Source: an uncultured Lachnospiraceae bacterium (lineage in GTDB: Bacteria > Bacillota > Clostridia > Lachnospirales > Lachnospiraceae). Taken from it: a stretch of DNA of 48,208 bases. The stretch lies in NCBI GenBank assembly GCA_910588845.1, contig CAJURU010000024.1, forward strand, positions 1 to 48,208. The letters are read 5' to 3'. This document shows positions 16,059 through 24,333 of this stretch, piece after piece (the stretch's first letter is position 1; each line of letters starts with the position of its first letter). The notes beneath the pieces were generated by a model. That model was given only the letters and a program-made list of their open reading frames with translations, was not told where the DNA came from and did no database searches. A program made the translations under genes and the position numbers.

Positions 16059-17898
16059 ATGAGGAGAAAATTTAGTTTATTATTAGCGGTTTTGTTATTT
16101 ATATGTTCTATAACTACAGTTTCGGTGTCAGCAATGGAAGCGGATGAAGTTCAGAACAGTAATGGGACGGTTGGGGAAGGGGGGGCTAGAGGGAAGAATT
16201 CCCCAAGAAAGAAAATTTAGCAGAAAACAGAAAAGAACAATTAAAGAAATGGACGCAGTATCAGAAGTGAGTGGTTCAGAAACAGCGGAAATATTAGATG
16301 AGGTGGAGGATGATAAAGAATTATATGAATATTCGTTGAGATGTACATTAGAAAAATATTATGAGGAGCCCGAGAATTTTGAGGAACAACTTCGTGATAT
16401 AAAAGATAATATTGAGAATAATATGGCAGAAGAAATATTGGCAGAATACGAGGAAGCTTCGCAAGAACGTGCGTTAGCTGATGAATTAGACTATAGTACG
16501 GAAAATATAATAGTTGTATTTGAGCCAGAAACGGATGATTCCTATATAAAGGCAGTTGCAGAGGAGCAATTCGGTGAGTTAGAGAATACAAATATTACAG
16601 GGGAAGTTGACGTTACGGGTTTGCCAGAGAAAAAAGTGGAACAGATACAGAAGGTGTCTGAATTAGAGGAGGATACTGTAGCTGTTGTGGAGATCTCTCA
16701 GGGGCAGACGGTAGAACAGGCCATAGAAGAGTACTCCCAGTATGAGAATGTGAAATATGCAGAACCTGATTATTTGTTGAGTGCGTCGGGGTTGACGGCA
16801 GACACTTATAGTGATGAGCAGTGGTATTTAGATCATATCAATATAAATAAAGGTTGGTATGCGTTAGAAACAAGCGGTATGAGAGAGATTTGGATTGCTG
16901 TGATAGATTCTGGAATTAAAGTGTCACATCCGGACTTGAAAAATGTATATCTCAAAAGTAAGTCGGTTGATGTAACAAAGAATGGCTATCCCAAATTGAG
17001 TGATTTATCAAAAACATATAATTATGATCATGGTACGCTTGTCTCTGGCGCTGTTGCCGCAGAAGCAAATAATGGTAAAGGAATAGGGGGCGTTGCGACA
17101 GGGGGAGATCCTTCGGCGTTTCGGCTTATGGCAATAAAGGCTGTCAGGAATGATGTTAAAGAATTAACAATGTATACAAGTGATATGGTAAGATGTACCC
17201 ATTGTTGCATGTGCAGGCAATAAAAATGATAAGGAAAAAAATTATCCTGCTGCGTGTAAACATGTCATTGCAGTTGCAGCAACAGATGAAAATAATAAAC
17301 TTGTTGTAACATCTACATGGGCATCCAACTTTGGCAGTTGGATTGATATTGCAGCTCCTGGTATTGATATAAAGACTACGGGGATAAAATATGCTTATGA
17401 ATTTGCCAATGGGACATCTTTGGCAACACCTATTGTAGCAGGTGTTATTGCATTAATGCAGGCAATTACGTTTGATACTATTACAGTAGATGAAATTGAG
17501 CAGATATTGAAAGGTTCAGCAACTAAATTGAGTGTTAATAATCTGGGGGCAGGAGTGGTAAATGGGGGACTAGCTGTACAGATGGCAAAGCACACATTAT
17601 TTAAGGAAACAAAGGAGAACTTGAAAACAGTTGCAACCACCGCTAAGAGCGGTAATTTGAAATTAAAATGGGATATAAATTCTTCTTATGCAGAAGGGTA
17701 TGTAGTATATCGTTCTACAAGCAAAAGTGGAACCTATAAGAAAATTAAAACTATAACCAATCCACACGCAAGTACTTTTACGGATCAAGGATTAAAAAAG
17801 GAAAAATTTATTATTATAAAGTAAGAGGATTTATTAATTATGGAAGCGGAAAAAAATATAATAAATATTCAGCCGTAAAGTCTGGAAAGCCAAATTAA
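16059..17898 (+). pseudogene. Broken subtilisin-family secreted protease
   Basis: The signal peptide (MRRKFSLLLAVLLFICSI, cut near VSA) is read in one frame and stops at 16221. The propeptide and first half of the S8 domain lie in a second frame up to 17223. The rest of the catalytic domain is in a third frame to about 17800. An FN3-like tail returns to the second frame and ends at 17898. All catalytic residues survive: Asp in AVIDSGIKVSHPD, His in YDHGTLVSG, Ser in NGTSLATP. About 60 residues are missing between IKAVRNDVKELTMYTSD and VPIVACAGNKND, including the usual substrate-binding segment. It therefore has at least three frame breaks plus a deletion. The first break coincides with a run of seven G. 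Confidence 0.85.
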
Positions 17899-17911
17899 GG
17901 AGGGCTTGTTT

Positions 17912-18670
17912 ATGAAAAGGTTTCTAAAACTTAGTTTCCTGGTGTTTATCAGTGTTGTTTTGCTGGGAAGTTCCCACGTAAATGCTGGGCATTTAAAGAT
18001 TTCTTCTTCGACAAAAACAATATATGTAAAGCAAAGAATCCAAATGAAAGTAAATCCGTCAATCCAAAAGGGCAGTATTAAATGGAAAACTACTAATCGA
18101 AAGATTGCAACGGTATCTCAAAGCGGAGTAGTGACAGGGAAAAAGGTGGGAAAAGCAAAAATATATGCAATTTCTACAGATAATGGTAAGAGAAAAGCTT
18201 CTTATACAATCAGGGTTAAAGAATTTAAGAAGCGTTCTTTACCAGTGAAATCAAAGATGGTCCCACTTTATGATGATGGTGGTAAATGTTTTGGAATAGG
18301 TTCCGTCAAGAAATATCGAGTGCTTGATTCTAAAAAAGCAGTAGGAGATTATTTGAAGTCCGTCAGGAAAACACAAAATTATGATGGGTGGAAGAAAGAA
18401 CTTAAAAAATATAAAAAGAGTTTCTTCCAAAAAAAATCTTTGTGCATTGTTTATATAACAGCGGGAAGCAGTAGTATGTCGGTGAAGGTTAAGAAAGTAC
18501 AGGTTCTCCAAAATAAGAAAGGAAAGATTATGGGAAGCGTGTATGCCAATATAGGCGAGCAGTCTCCAGATGTAATGTGGGCAGGTGATGTGAAATCATA
18601 TTATGCTATCCTGGAGATGGATAAGAAGGATGCTAGCATAATACAGACTTATAAGGTGGTAAAGAAGTAG
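17912..18670 (+). CDS. Secreted BIG2-domain protein with PrcB-like C terminus
   Basis: 252 residues from the ATG that follows AAGGAGGG at a good distance; a TTG two codons earlier is too close to the RBS. The signal peptide is cut after VNA. Residues 28-102 form a bacterial Ig-like group 2 domain (SIKWKTTNRKIATVSQSGVV, TGKKVGKAKIYA, YTIRVK). The C-terminal part contains FFQKKSLCIVYITAGSSS and VKVKKVQVL, reminiscent of the PrcB C-terminal domain found with secreted proteases. It lies last in the secreted cluster, before a terminator. The BIG2 call is firm; the C-terminal call is tentative. Confidence 0.65.
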   Translation: MKRFLKLSFLVFISVVLLGSSHVNAGHLKISSSTKTIYVKQRIQMKVNPSIQKGSIKWKTTNRKIATVSQSGVVTGKKVGKAKIYAISTDNGKRKASYTIRVKEFKKRSLPVKSKMVPLYDDGGKCFGIGSVKKYRVLDSKKAVGDYLKSVRKTQNYDGWKKELKKYKKSFFQKKSLCIVYITAGSSSMSVKVKKVQVLQNKKGKIMGSVYANIGEQSPDVMWAGDVKSYYAILEMDKKDASIIQTYKVVKK

Positions 18671-18702
18671 CAGAAAACAAAAGAAATATTAATAAATAAT
18701 GC

Positions 18703-18744
18703 ATGGCAGCCGCTAAACAGATTTATCATATTAGCGGCTGTCAT
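18703..18744. terminator. Bidirectional terminator between the secreted cluster and the antiporter
   Basis: 14-base arms ATGGCAGCCGCTAA and TTAGCGGCTGTCAT pair almost perfectly across a 14-base loop between two convergent genes. T-rich sequence follows on the plus strand (ACTTTATTT) and an A-rich tract precedes it, so it can serve both directions. Confidence 0.75.
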
Positions 18745-18747
18745 ACT

Positions 18748-20337
18748 TTATTTGTAGATAACCACACGGTCATCCGCATGGATGACGGTGCTGCCCTGGG
18801 GAATGATGTTCTCATCGCCGCGCTTGATTAAAGCAATCAGGATATTCTCCGGGAGGTTCAGTTCTGCAATCGAAGAGTTGCACCAGTTATGGCCGGGTTC
18901 CACCAGGATTTCTTTTAATTTGCCATCATTCTCTCCGCGATACGAAGGGACGCTGAGAATCAGGGTGTCGCCGGCGAGGATGGTCGTGCCGCCCCGTGGG
19001 ATCAAGGTATCGCCCTCACGTTTAATCATCAGGGCCAGCGAGCCGGTAGGGAAGCTGACCTCTTCTATCTTGCGGTTTTCCCAGTTGTGCCCATGTGGGA
19101 TGTACATGCGCATCAGGGTTAAGTCGGAATCATCCTGATAGTCGTTGAAGGTTTTACGGATATCGGAACTGTTGTCTACCATATCCAGCTTTCTGGCAAC
19201 CAAGGGGAGCAAAGAGCCCTGGACGGCGACAGAGAGCAGTGAAATAAAAAATACAATGTGGAACAAATCGTGCTCTGAGCTGGTGCCGCCGGCGATTACC
19301 ATAATGGCAAATACGATGGATGCCGCGCCGCGCAGACCAGACCATGACACCAGCAGGCATTGCCTGAGGGTCGAACGGAAAGGCAATAGCAATAGGAATA
19401 CGGCAGCCGGCCTGGCGATGAATGTCAGAAACAGCGCAATGAGCAGCGCCGGTACAAACAGGTTCGGCAGCAGATGTGGGAAGGACAAAAGCCCCAGCAG
19501 GAAGAATATTAAGATTTGTGCCAGTCCGGTAATCCCATCAAAAAAATGAACCAGCGTAATCTTATTGTTAATTTTACTGTTTCCCAAAATAATTCCGGTA
19601 AGGTAAACGCTCAAATACCCATTGCCGCCTAACACGGTAGGCAATGCGTAGGAGAGGAGTACCAGGGCAATTACAAAGACTGTGTCCATGCCGAGGGTAA
19701 TTAGATCATCTTTCCGGAGAGCAAGGATGCCGATGCAGGCACAGGCAACGCCGATGACGATGCCCACGCCAATCTGTGTCAAAAGCATGGTAGGTACGGA
19801 AGTGTCGCTGCTGCCGGAAATCATGGCCAGCGCCACCATGGTAAGCATGTATGCCATGGGGTCGTTACTGCCGCTCTCAATTTCCAAAAGGGGCGCGGTG
19901 GAATGTTTCAGGTTGAGGTTCTTAGAACGCAGGATAGAGAATACGGAAGCTGCGTCCGTGGAACTCAAAACGGCGCCGATCAGGAAACTCTCAGAAAATG
20001 AAAAATTCAGGAGCTGATAGCAGAAGAGACAGGTGAGGAGCGCGGTGGCGACAACTCCCAGCGTAGAGAGCAGTACGGCTTTTACCGCGACAGGGCGGGC
20101 GGTCTGCCAGTTAGTTCCGAAGCCGCCGTAAAACATAATAAAGATTAACGCGATGGTACAGAGTTGTTCCGTCATTTGGTAATTGTTAAAAGAAATTTTA
20201 AACAGTCCGTCAGAGCCGAATATCATACCAAGTGCCATGAAGCACAGCAGTGCGGGCATTCCGAATTTGTTAGAAAAGCGGTTTGCTATGATACAGGAGA
20301 GGATGACGGCACAGCATAGAAGAAGCATGATTGCCAT
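18748..20337 (-). CDS. CPA1-type cation/proton antiporter with TrkA-C domains
   Basis: Integral membrane exchanger of 529 residues (NhaP2/CvrA family). About 12-13 helices fill the first 390 residues, with the conserved SSTDAASVFSILRSKNLNLK and NGYLSVYLTGIILGN segments and the ion-binding Asp pair region ESGSNDPMAYM. Two cytoplasmic TrkA-C modules follow (about 405-475 and 480-529; GDTLIPRGGTTILAGDTLIL and NIIPQGSTVIHADDRVVIY), which usually bind nucleotides to gate transport. The substrate (K+ or Na+) cannot be decided. The RBS AAAGGA lies before the ATG. It appears to be monocistronic. Confidence 0.9.
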   Translation of the reverse strand: MAIMLLLCCAVILSCIIANRFSNKFGMPALLCFMALGMIFGSDGLFKISFNNYQMTEQLCTIALIFIMFYGGFGTNWQTARPVAVKAVLLSTLGVVATALLTCLFCYQLLNFSFSESFLIGAVLSSTDAASVFSILRSKNLNLKHSTAPLLEIESGSNDPMAYMLTMVALAMISGSSDTSVPTMLLTQIGVGIVIGVACACIGILALRKDDLITLGMDTVFVIALVLLSYALPTVLGGNGYLSVYLTGIILGNSKINNKITLVHFFDGITGLAQILIFFLLGLLSFPHLLPNLFVPALLIALFLTFIARPAAVFLLLLPFRSTLRQCLLVSWSGLRGAASIVFAIMVIAGGTSSEHDLFHIVFFISLLSVAVQGSLLPLVARKLDMVDNSSDIRKTFNDYQDDSDLTLMRMYIPHGHNWENRKIEEVSFPTGSLALMIKREGDTLIPRGGTTILAGDTLILSVPSYRGENDGKLKEILVEPGHNWCNSSIAELNLPENILIALIKRGDENIIPQGSTVIHADDRVVIYK

Positions 20338-20441
20338 AATTTCGTCCTTTCTGTATGTGGTAAATAAACTGTATTATTTTAAACATATGATGTGTTGCCA
20401 AGCATGAATGGGATAGGGAGCTGTTGCTTACATGGAAGGGA

Positions 20442-20486
20442 CAAAACAAAAAACCCACTTTCGAGCACATCATGTGTGAAAGTGGG
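20442..20486 (-). terminator. Strong terminator after the 191-residue protein gene
   Basis: On the minus strand, CCCACTTTC and GAAAGTGGG pair across a 15-base loop and are followed directly by TTTTTTGTTTTG. It ends the leftward transcript of the gene at 20558-21133. Confidence 0.8.
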
Positions 20487-20557
20487 CGCCTTGTCTGCCA
20501 TTTACAGCCATCTTCTGACTGCTTATGCAATGACTGTTCTGTCTGTGAAGTCTGGAA

Positions 20558-21133
20558 TTAAGCCTTCGATTCTACGCCTGCCCAATCATCAAACTTAGAC
20601 ATCACAGCGTCGTAAGTTCTCTGGGAAATGCTGGGAAGCTCTTTGCCCCAGGACTTGGTAGCTGCCTTAAATCCTTTTTCAAATGCTGCGCGCATCTGCT
20701 CCGCTTTCTCAGGGTCATCCCCTACCAGAGCTTTTGCAAATTCGATGATACGGTCAGAGGTCTGGTTCACGCCCCAGTAACCGTCGTCTGCGATGTCTTT
20801 CTGAGCCTGCGCTTTCACATCAGGAGTAACGGTGAAGTCACCCTTTGCCAGGAAACGCCACATATCGTCTGCCTGTCCGATTCTGTTACCCTGGTTGCCC
20901 ATCATCTGCTGAACCAGGCTTCTCATCTGGTTAGTCCTGTCCTCAGCATCTTTCTTCAAACGTGCAACTACATCTTCCTTTGCATAGATGCCCTTGGTGG
21001 AAGCGCTGCCTTTCTCATATACTACGCCGCTCTCTTTCTTCTTCTCTTCGGCTGCCTTTGTGGTATCGTTATTGTAAGTTTTCTGATAAGTTGAGGTATA
21101 AGCGGTCGTGCTGTTTACACTGTTTACACTCAT
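20558..21133 (-). CDS. Uncharacterised cytosolic protein with sigma-D-like promoter
   Basis: 191 residues with no signal peptide or membrane helix. The N terminus is Ser/Thr/Asn/Tyr-rich and probably flexible (MSVNSVNSTTAYTSTYQ), then a Lys/Glu-rich linker. A helical domain spans about 55-185: VVARLKKDAEDRTNQM, LVQQMMGNQG, DDGYWGVNQTSDRIIEFAK, and a Trp-rich end (KSWGKELPSISQRTYDAVMS). I recognise the type as a recurring Lachnospiraceae hypothetical but cannot give a function. The flexible polar N terminus and the promoter type suggest a link to the motility regulon. The RBS is AAGGAGGG. The gene has its own terminator, so it is a single-gene unit. Confidence 0.8.
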   Translation of the reverse strand: MSVNSVNSTTAYTSTYQKTYNNDTTKAAEEKKKESGVVYEKGSASTKGIYAKEDVVARLKKDAEDRTNQMRSLVQQMMGNQGNRIGQADDMWRFLAKGDFTVTPDVKAQAQKDIADDGYWGVNQTSDRIIEFAKALVGDDPEKAEQMRAAFEKGFKAATKSWGKELPSISQRTYDAVMSKFDDWAGVESKA

Positions 21134-21200
21134 GATGTATCCCTCCTTGGCATGATAATTTGGTTATCCGTAACCATGATATTTATAGTTCTCACTATTT

Positions 21201-21227
21201 ATATCGGAAGTGAAAGGAAAAAATTAA
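21201..21227 (-). promoter_or_regulatory. Sigma-D (SigD/FliA)-like promoter
   Basis: On the minus strand, TTAA, exactly 15 bases, then TCCGATAT. The consensus for the motility sigma factor is TAAA-N15-GCCGATAA/T, so 3 of 4 and at least 7 of 8 bases match with the right spacing. It lies about 68 bases ahead of the start codon at 21133. Confidence 0.5.
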
Positions 21228-21405
21228 CACTGTTTTAAAATTTTTAGCTGCGTTGACTTCCAGAGATTTCGCATGTTATACTTGAGGAAGAAGAATTAGT
21301 TACTAAAAATCCCTTTTAGTCCTAAATAGGTGCATTATAGGCAAATAAAATGTCTTAAAATGGGTATAAGTATTATAGAGAACCGTAGTTCGAGGAAAAT
21401 TACCC

Positions 21406-22086
21406 ATGTGTACAAAATATCAGGATTTTTTAGACAAGCTCAAAGAAGAACGTATATCCAGGAAGTGGACGCAGCTGCAAATGGGGCAGAAATTGAGGAT
21501 GACTCAAAGCCATTACAGCAAGGCTGAGATGGGCAGCCGTAGGTTCACTTACTATGAAATGAAGTGCCTGTGCGAGACAGATCTTGATATTTATTATATT
21601 TTCACCGGATATCGGTGTAGGACGGAATATAGAGAATTTTTCAAAACGTGTACATATGAGGAGTTGAAATGCTATTTGGGCATGCTTGGCCCTGTGGTTG
21701 AACATTTGTATAGAAATCGTGCATTGGATATAAAGTGGGATGTCTATAAAAAGATAGAGATGATACATTATTCCTTGACGCCGTGCAAAGATGACAAGAC
21801 CATTTTTTACTCATTTCGGCGAGGGATGGATTACAGCCAGAAAGAGATGGCAGACATATTGGACATTGACGTGAAGAAACTCCGCAGTATGGAAAATGGC
21901 AGCGCGCTTCCAGACAGCGAGATTATATGGAAAGTGTCAGAGGAGATTGGCGTTCCGTTTTCTATCATTTTAAATGACGTGAACGGTTTGGGAGGAGAAA
22001 TTTCCTACCTGGTGGAGCTGATAGAGAATGATACGAGGAGGAAGATGTTTGATCGCATAAAGGCATACCATGATATTCTTCGATGA
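21406..22086 (+). CDS. Double-HTH XRE-type regulator
   Basis: 226 residues with two helix-turn-helix segments. The first is near 10-60 (ERISRKWTQLQMGQKLRMTQ, SHYSKAEMGSRRFTYYE). The second is near 132-187 (FRRGMDYSQKEMADILDIDV, KKLRSMENGSALPDSE). A linker of about 70 residues separates them and a short helical tail (YLVELIENDTRRKMFDRIKA) follows. It is the first gene of a likely operon: the LytTR regulator follows after 15 bases. Such a regulator ahead of an agr-type circuit may set when the circuit is expressed. DNA target and partner are unknown. Confidence 0.8.
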   Translation: MCTKYQDFLDKLKEERISRKWTQLQMGQKLRMTQSHYSKAEMGSRRFTYYEMKCLCETDLDIYYIFTGYRCRTEYREFFKTCTYEELKCYLGMLGPVVEHLYRNRALDIKWDVYKKIEMIHYSLTPCKDDKTIFYSFRRGMDYSQKEMADILDIDVKKLRSMENGSALPDSEIIWKVSEEIGVPFSIILNDVNGLGGEISYLVELIENDTRRKMFDRIKAYHDILR

Positions 22087-22101
22087 GCGAATAATGGAGA
22101 G

Positions 22102-22830
22102 ATGTCTTTGAAAAAGATTTTGATTTTGGAAGATAATTATGCGGCGATGGAACATCTTGTGTCATTGGCAAGTGAGCTGGATATACAGAATTCGCTGTTC
22201 CGGTGTGACAACATAAAAGATGCGTATCAATATGCTTTAGAGCGTGATATTGATTTGTTTATTATAGACGTTATTTTAGAACCAGGCAGCCCGGGAGATT
22301 CATCCGGGCTAAAATTCGTTGACAGCATCCGTAAAATTGAGCGGTACGTCTTTACGCCTGTTATTTTTGTAACCTCTTTAGAGGACGCAAAAATGTATAC
22401 TTACGAGAAATTACATTGCTACAGTTTTGTAGAAAAGCCTTTTGATCCTGAAAAAGTAAAGGAATTGATGCGGCAATGTTTGAAATTTCCTGTAAATAGC
22501 CAGCCGTCAAAAACGTTATATTTCCGTAAGGATGGGATTATCCTGTCGGTCAACAGTGAAGATATCGTGTATGTCAGTACGCAGAACCACATTTTAGAAA
22601 TCTATACACGTCAGGGAGATATGCTGAGTATTCCCTATATCACTTTGAAGAAGTTTTTGGCGGAGGCAGACAGCGAGGATATGATACAATGCAGCCGCAG
22701 CACAGTAGTCAATAAAAAGTTTATACAGAACGTAGATATTCCCAATCAGATGATTCAGCTCAGAGGCGGAATGGAATCGGTGGAAATTGGTATCATGTAT
22801 AAAAAATATTTTAGAGAACTATTGGAATGA
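22102..22830 (+). CDS. LytTR-family response regulator of the agr-like locus
   Basis: 242 residues. The receiver domain has ILEDN at 8-12, phospho-acceptor D56 in LFIIDVILEPG and the conserved Lys in SFVEKPFDPEKV. It is followed by a LytTR DNA-binding domain (about 140-240; DIVYVSTQNHILEIYTRQGD, MIQCSRSTVVNKKFIQNVDI). Start chosen at the ATG following ATGGAGAG. It sits between an XRE regulator and a GHKL kinase, opposite agrB/agrD, so the expected role is autoregulation and output of the peptide circuit. No clear pair of LytTR repeats was found near agrB. Confidence 0.9.
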   Translation: MSLKKILILEDNYAAMEHLVSLASELDIQNSLFRCDNIKDAYQYALERDIDLFIIDVILEPGSPGDSSGLKFVDSIRKIERYVFTPVIFVTSLEDAKMYTYEKLHCYSFVEKPFDPEKVKELMRQCLKFPVNSQPSKTLYFRKDGIILSVNSEDIVYVSTQNHILEIYTRQGDMLSIPYITLKKFLAEADSEDMIQCSRSTVVNKKFIQNVDIPNQMIQLRGGMESVEIGIMYKKYFRELLE

Positions 22831-22899
22831 ATGAATTGCGCTGATTTCTTTTATAATCGGGAGCAAAACAACAGCTGCTTGTATTTATGGGATTGAGAT

Positions 22900-24168
22900 A
22901 TGATTACGCTGATTTCTTTAGTAATTGAGGGTGTAACGATTGTTGTCTGTTTCCATAGACTGTATGGGCAGAAAATTAGACTGGATTTGAAAACAGTATG
23001 TTTGGTGATAATACACGTTTTATTCTTGGGAATGTTTAACTTTTGGCAGATTAGCAAGGTGGCGGTCGGTATTATCTATATTATTTATTTTGTTTATTGC
23101 AAAGCAAAATTTAAAGAGTCCTTTATTATGTCTGGAATTAGTATATTTTTACTTGGTGTAATTATGACATCGTTTCAATTTATGTGTTTGATTATTACGA
23201 GCATTTTTATACCGGAAAATGAACCAGTGCGAATAATTATTAGTGATATAGAGGCATTGTGTTGTATATTGCTTTTACCAGGAAGTAGGCTGGACAGATT
23301 GCGAAAATATATTTTTATCAAGAATAAAGGTGTTGCGGGCATACTTGGGTTTGTGGGAATGGTTATTGTGTTTCTGTTGATGCAAGACAAAATGTCTGAG
23401 GGAGTACAGGCGGAGATGTTCGTGTTTGCTGTTCCGGCAGTCCTTATGATTGTAGTGCTGGTTGGCAAGTGGAACAGTTCTCAGGAAAGGATTGAGCAGA
23501 TAGAGAAAGAGTTGGATAACAACATACGTTTGCAGGAGAAGTACAGTGAACTCCTACAGAAGGTGAGATTGCGGCAACATGAATTCAAAAATCATCTAGC
23601 GGCAATTTTTTCATCCCATTATACTTATAAAACGTATGATAAGCTCGTGGAGGCTCAGAGGGAATACTGCCAGAAGCTGGCATGGGAGAATAGGCATAAC
23701 GGCCTATCGCTCATCGGCAACGACGTCCTGGCGGGATTCTTATACGGAAAGTTTCAGGAACTGGAGGAGGGCGGCCTGTGCGTGGAATGCGAGATACATA
23801 CGAAGCTGCAACGTATGGCGGTTCCCAATTATTATGTGATCGAAGCCTTAGGCATTCTCATCGACAACGCGGCGGAGGCGTATAAAGATGCAGGGCAGGG
23901 AAAGGTTTCATTTTCTGTTGCGGCAGACGAGGACAGTTATTGTTTTAAAATCCGCAATCAATTTGCATATGTGCCGTATGCGCAGATCGAGCAGTGGTTT
24001 AAGCTGGGAGGCAGCACAAAAGGGGAGGGACGCGGCCTGGGATTGCACCATGTGAAGACATTGTGTAACGAGTGGGAGATGAGCATACGCTGTGAGAATA
24101 TAGAGATAGGGCGGGAAAATTGGATAATGTTTACGCTGGTGGTGAAAAGTGCGGGCAGCCAAGAGTGA
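22900..24168 (+). CDS. GHKL sensor histidine kinase (AgrC-like)
   Basis: 422 residues. About six hydrophobic segments fill the first 190 residues, then a coiled coil (QERIEQIEKELDNNIRLQEK), the phospho-acceptor H227 in LRQHEFKNHLAA, and the ATPase domain with N-box EALGILIDNAAEAY and GRGLGLHHVKTL. This is the standard autoinducing-peptide receptor layout. The gene converges on agrD/agrB with a shared terminator, and the natural ligand would be the AgrD-derived peptide. The 69-base gap after the regulator includes a 21-codon frame that I do not call. Confidence 0.9.
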   Translation: MITLISLVIEGVTIVVCFHRLYGQKIRLDLKTVCLVIIHVLFLGMFNFWQISKVAVGIIYIIYFVYCKAKFKESFIMSGISIFLLGVIMTSFQFMCLIITSIFIPENEPVRIIISDIEALCCILLLPGSRLDRLRKYIFIKNKGVAGILGFVGMVIVFLLMQDKMSEGVQAEMFVFAVPAVLMIVVLVGKWNSSQERIEQIEKELDNNIRLQEKYSELLQKVRLRQHEFKNHLAAIFSSHYTYKTYDKLVEAQREYCQKLAWENRHNGLSLIGNDVLAGFLYGKFQELEEGGLCVECEIHTKLQRMAVPNYYVIEALGILIDNAAEAYKDAGQGKVSFSVAADEDSYCFKIRNQFAYVPYAQIEQWFKLGGSTKGEGRGLGLHHVKTLCNEWEMSIRCENIEIGRENWIMFTLVVKSAGSQE

Positions 24169-24182
24169 GTGTCCGCACTTTT
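24145..24182. terminator. Convergent terminator between the kinase gene and agrD
   Basis: Arms AAAAGTGCGG and CCGCACTTTT with an 18-base loop; the left arm lies within the kinase's last codons. It can end both the rightward kinase transcript and the leftward agrBD transcript. Confidence 0.7.
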
Positions 24183-24215
24183 CCTGTCGGAGTTATTCTT
24201 CCTGTAGACAGGAGT

Positions 24216-24332
24216 TTACTCGAAATCCTCTTCCTGGGGATAAGGGTATTCGCCAAATAGAAAGGCGCTGGTAATGGAGTTTTTAATCCACCAGGAAAAT
24301 GAAAGGCATACTGTCAAAAGACTTGCTACCAT
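24216..24332 (-). CDS. agrD: AgrD-like cyclic-peptide pheromone precursor without ring cysteine
   Basis: A 38-codon gene starting one base after the agrB stop codon, with RBS AAGGAGAA. The first 18 residues form an amphipathic, Trp-containing hydrophobic leader (MVASLLTVCLSFSWWIKN). The middle reads SITSAFLF, and the C-terminal tail GEYPYPQEEDFE is acidic and proline-bearing, as in AgrD recognition tails. Clostridial AgrD cores such as TSACLWFT carry Cys at the ring position; here Ser22 takes that place. A five-residue lactone ring S-A-F-L-F is therefore the likely product. The only Cys (9) is in the leader. Size, order, tail and coupling support the call; ring chemistry is inferred. Confidence 0.75.
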   Translation of the reverse strand: MVASLLTVCLSFSWWIKNSITSAFLFGEYPYPQEEDFE

Positions 24333-24333
24333 G

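Noticed and set aside
22831..22896. 21-codon frame (MNCADFFYNREQ...) directly after the LytTR regulator stop in the agr-like locus
   Set aside because: No Shine-Dalgarno of its own, no AgrD-like tail or hydrophobic leader; most likely chance, and a convincing agrD exists beside agrB.
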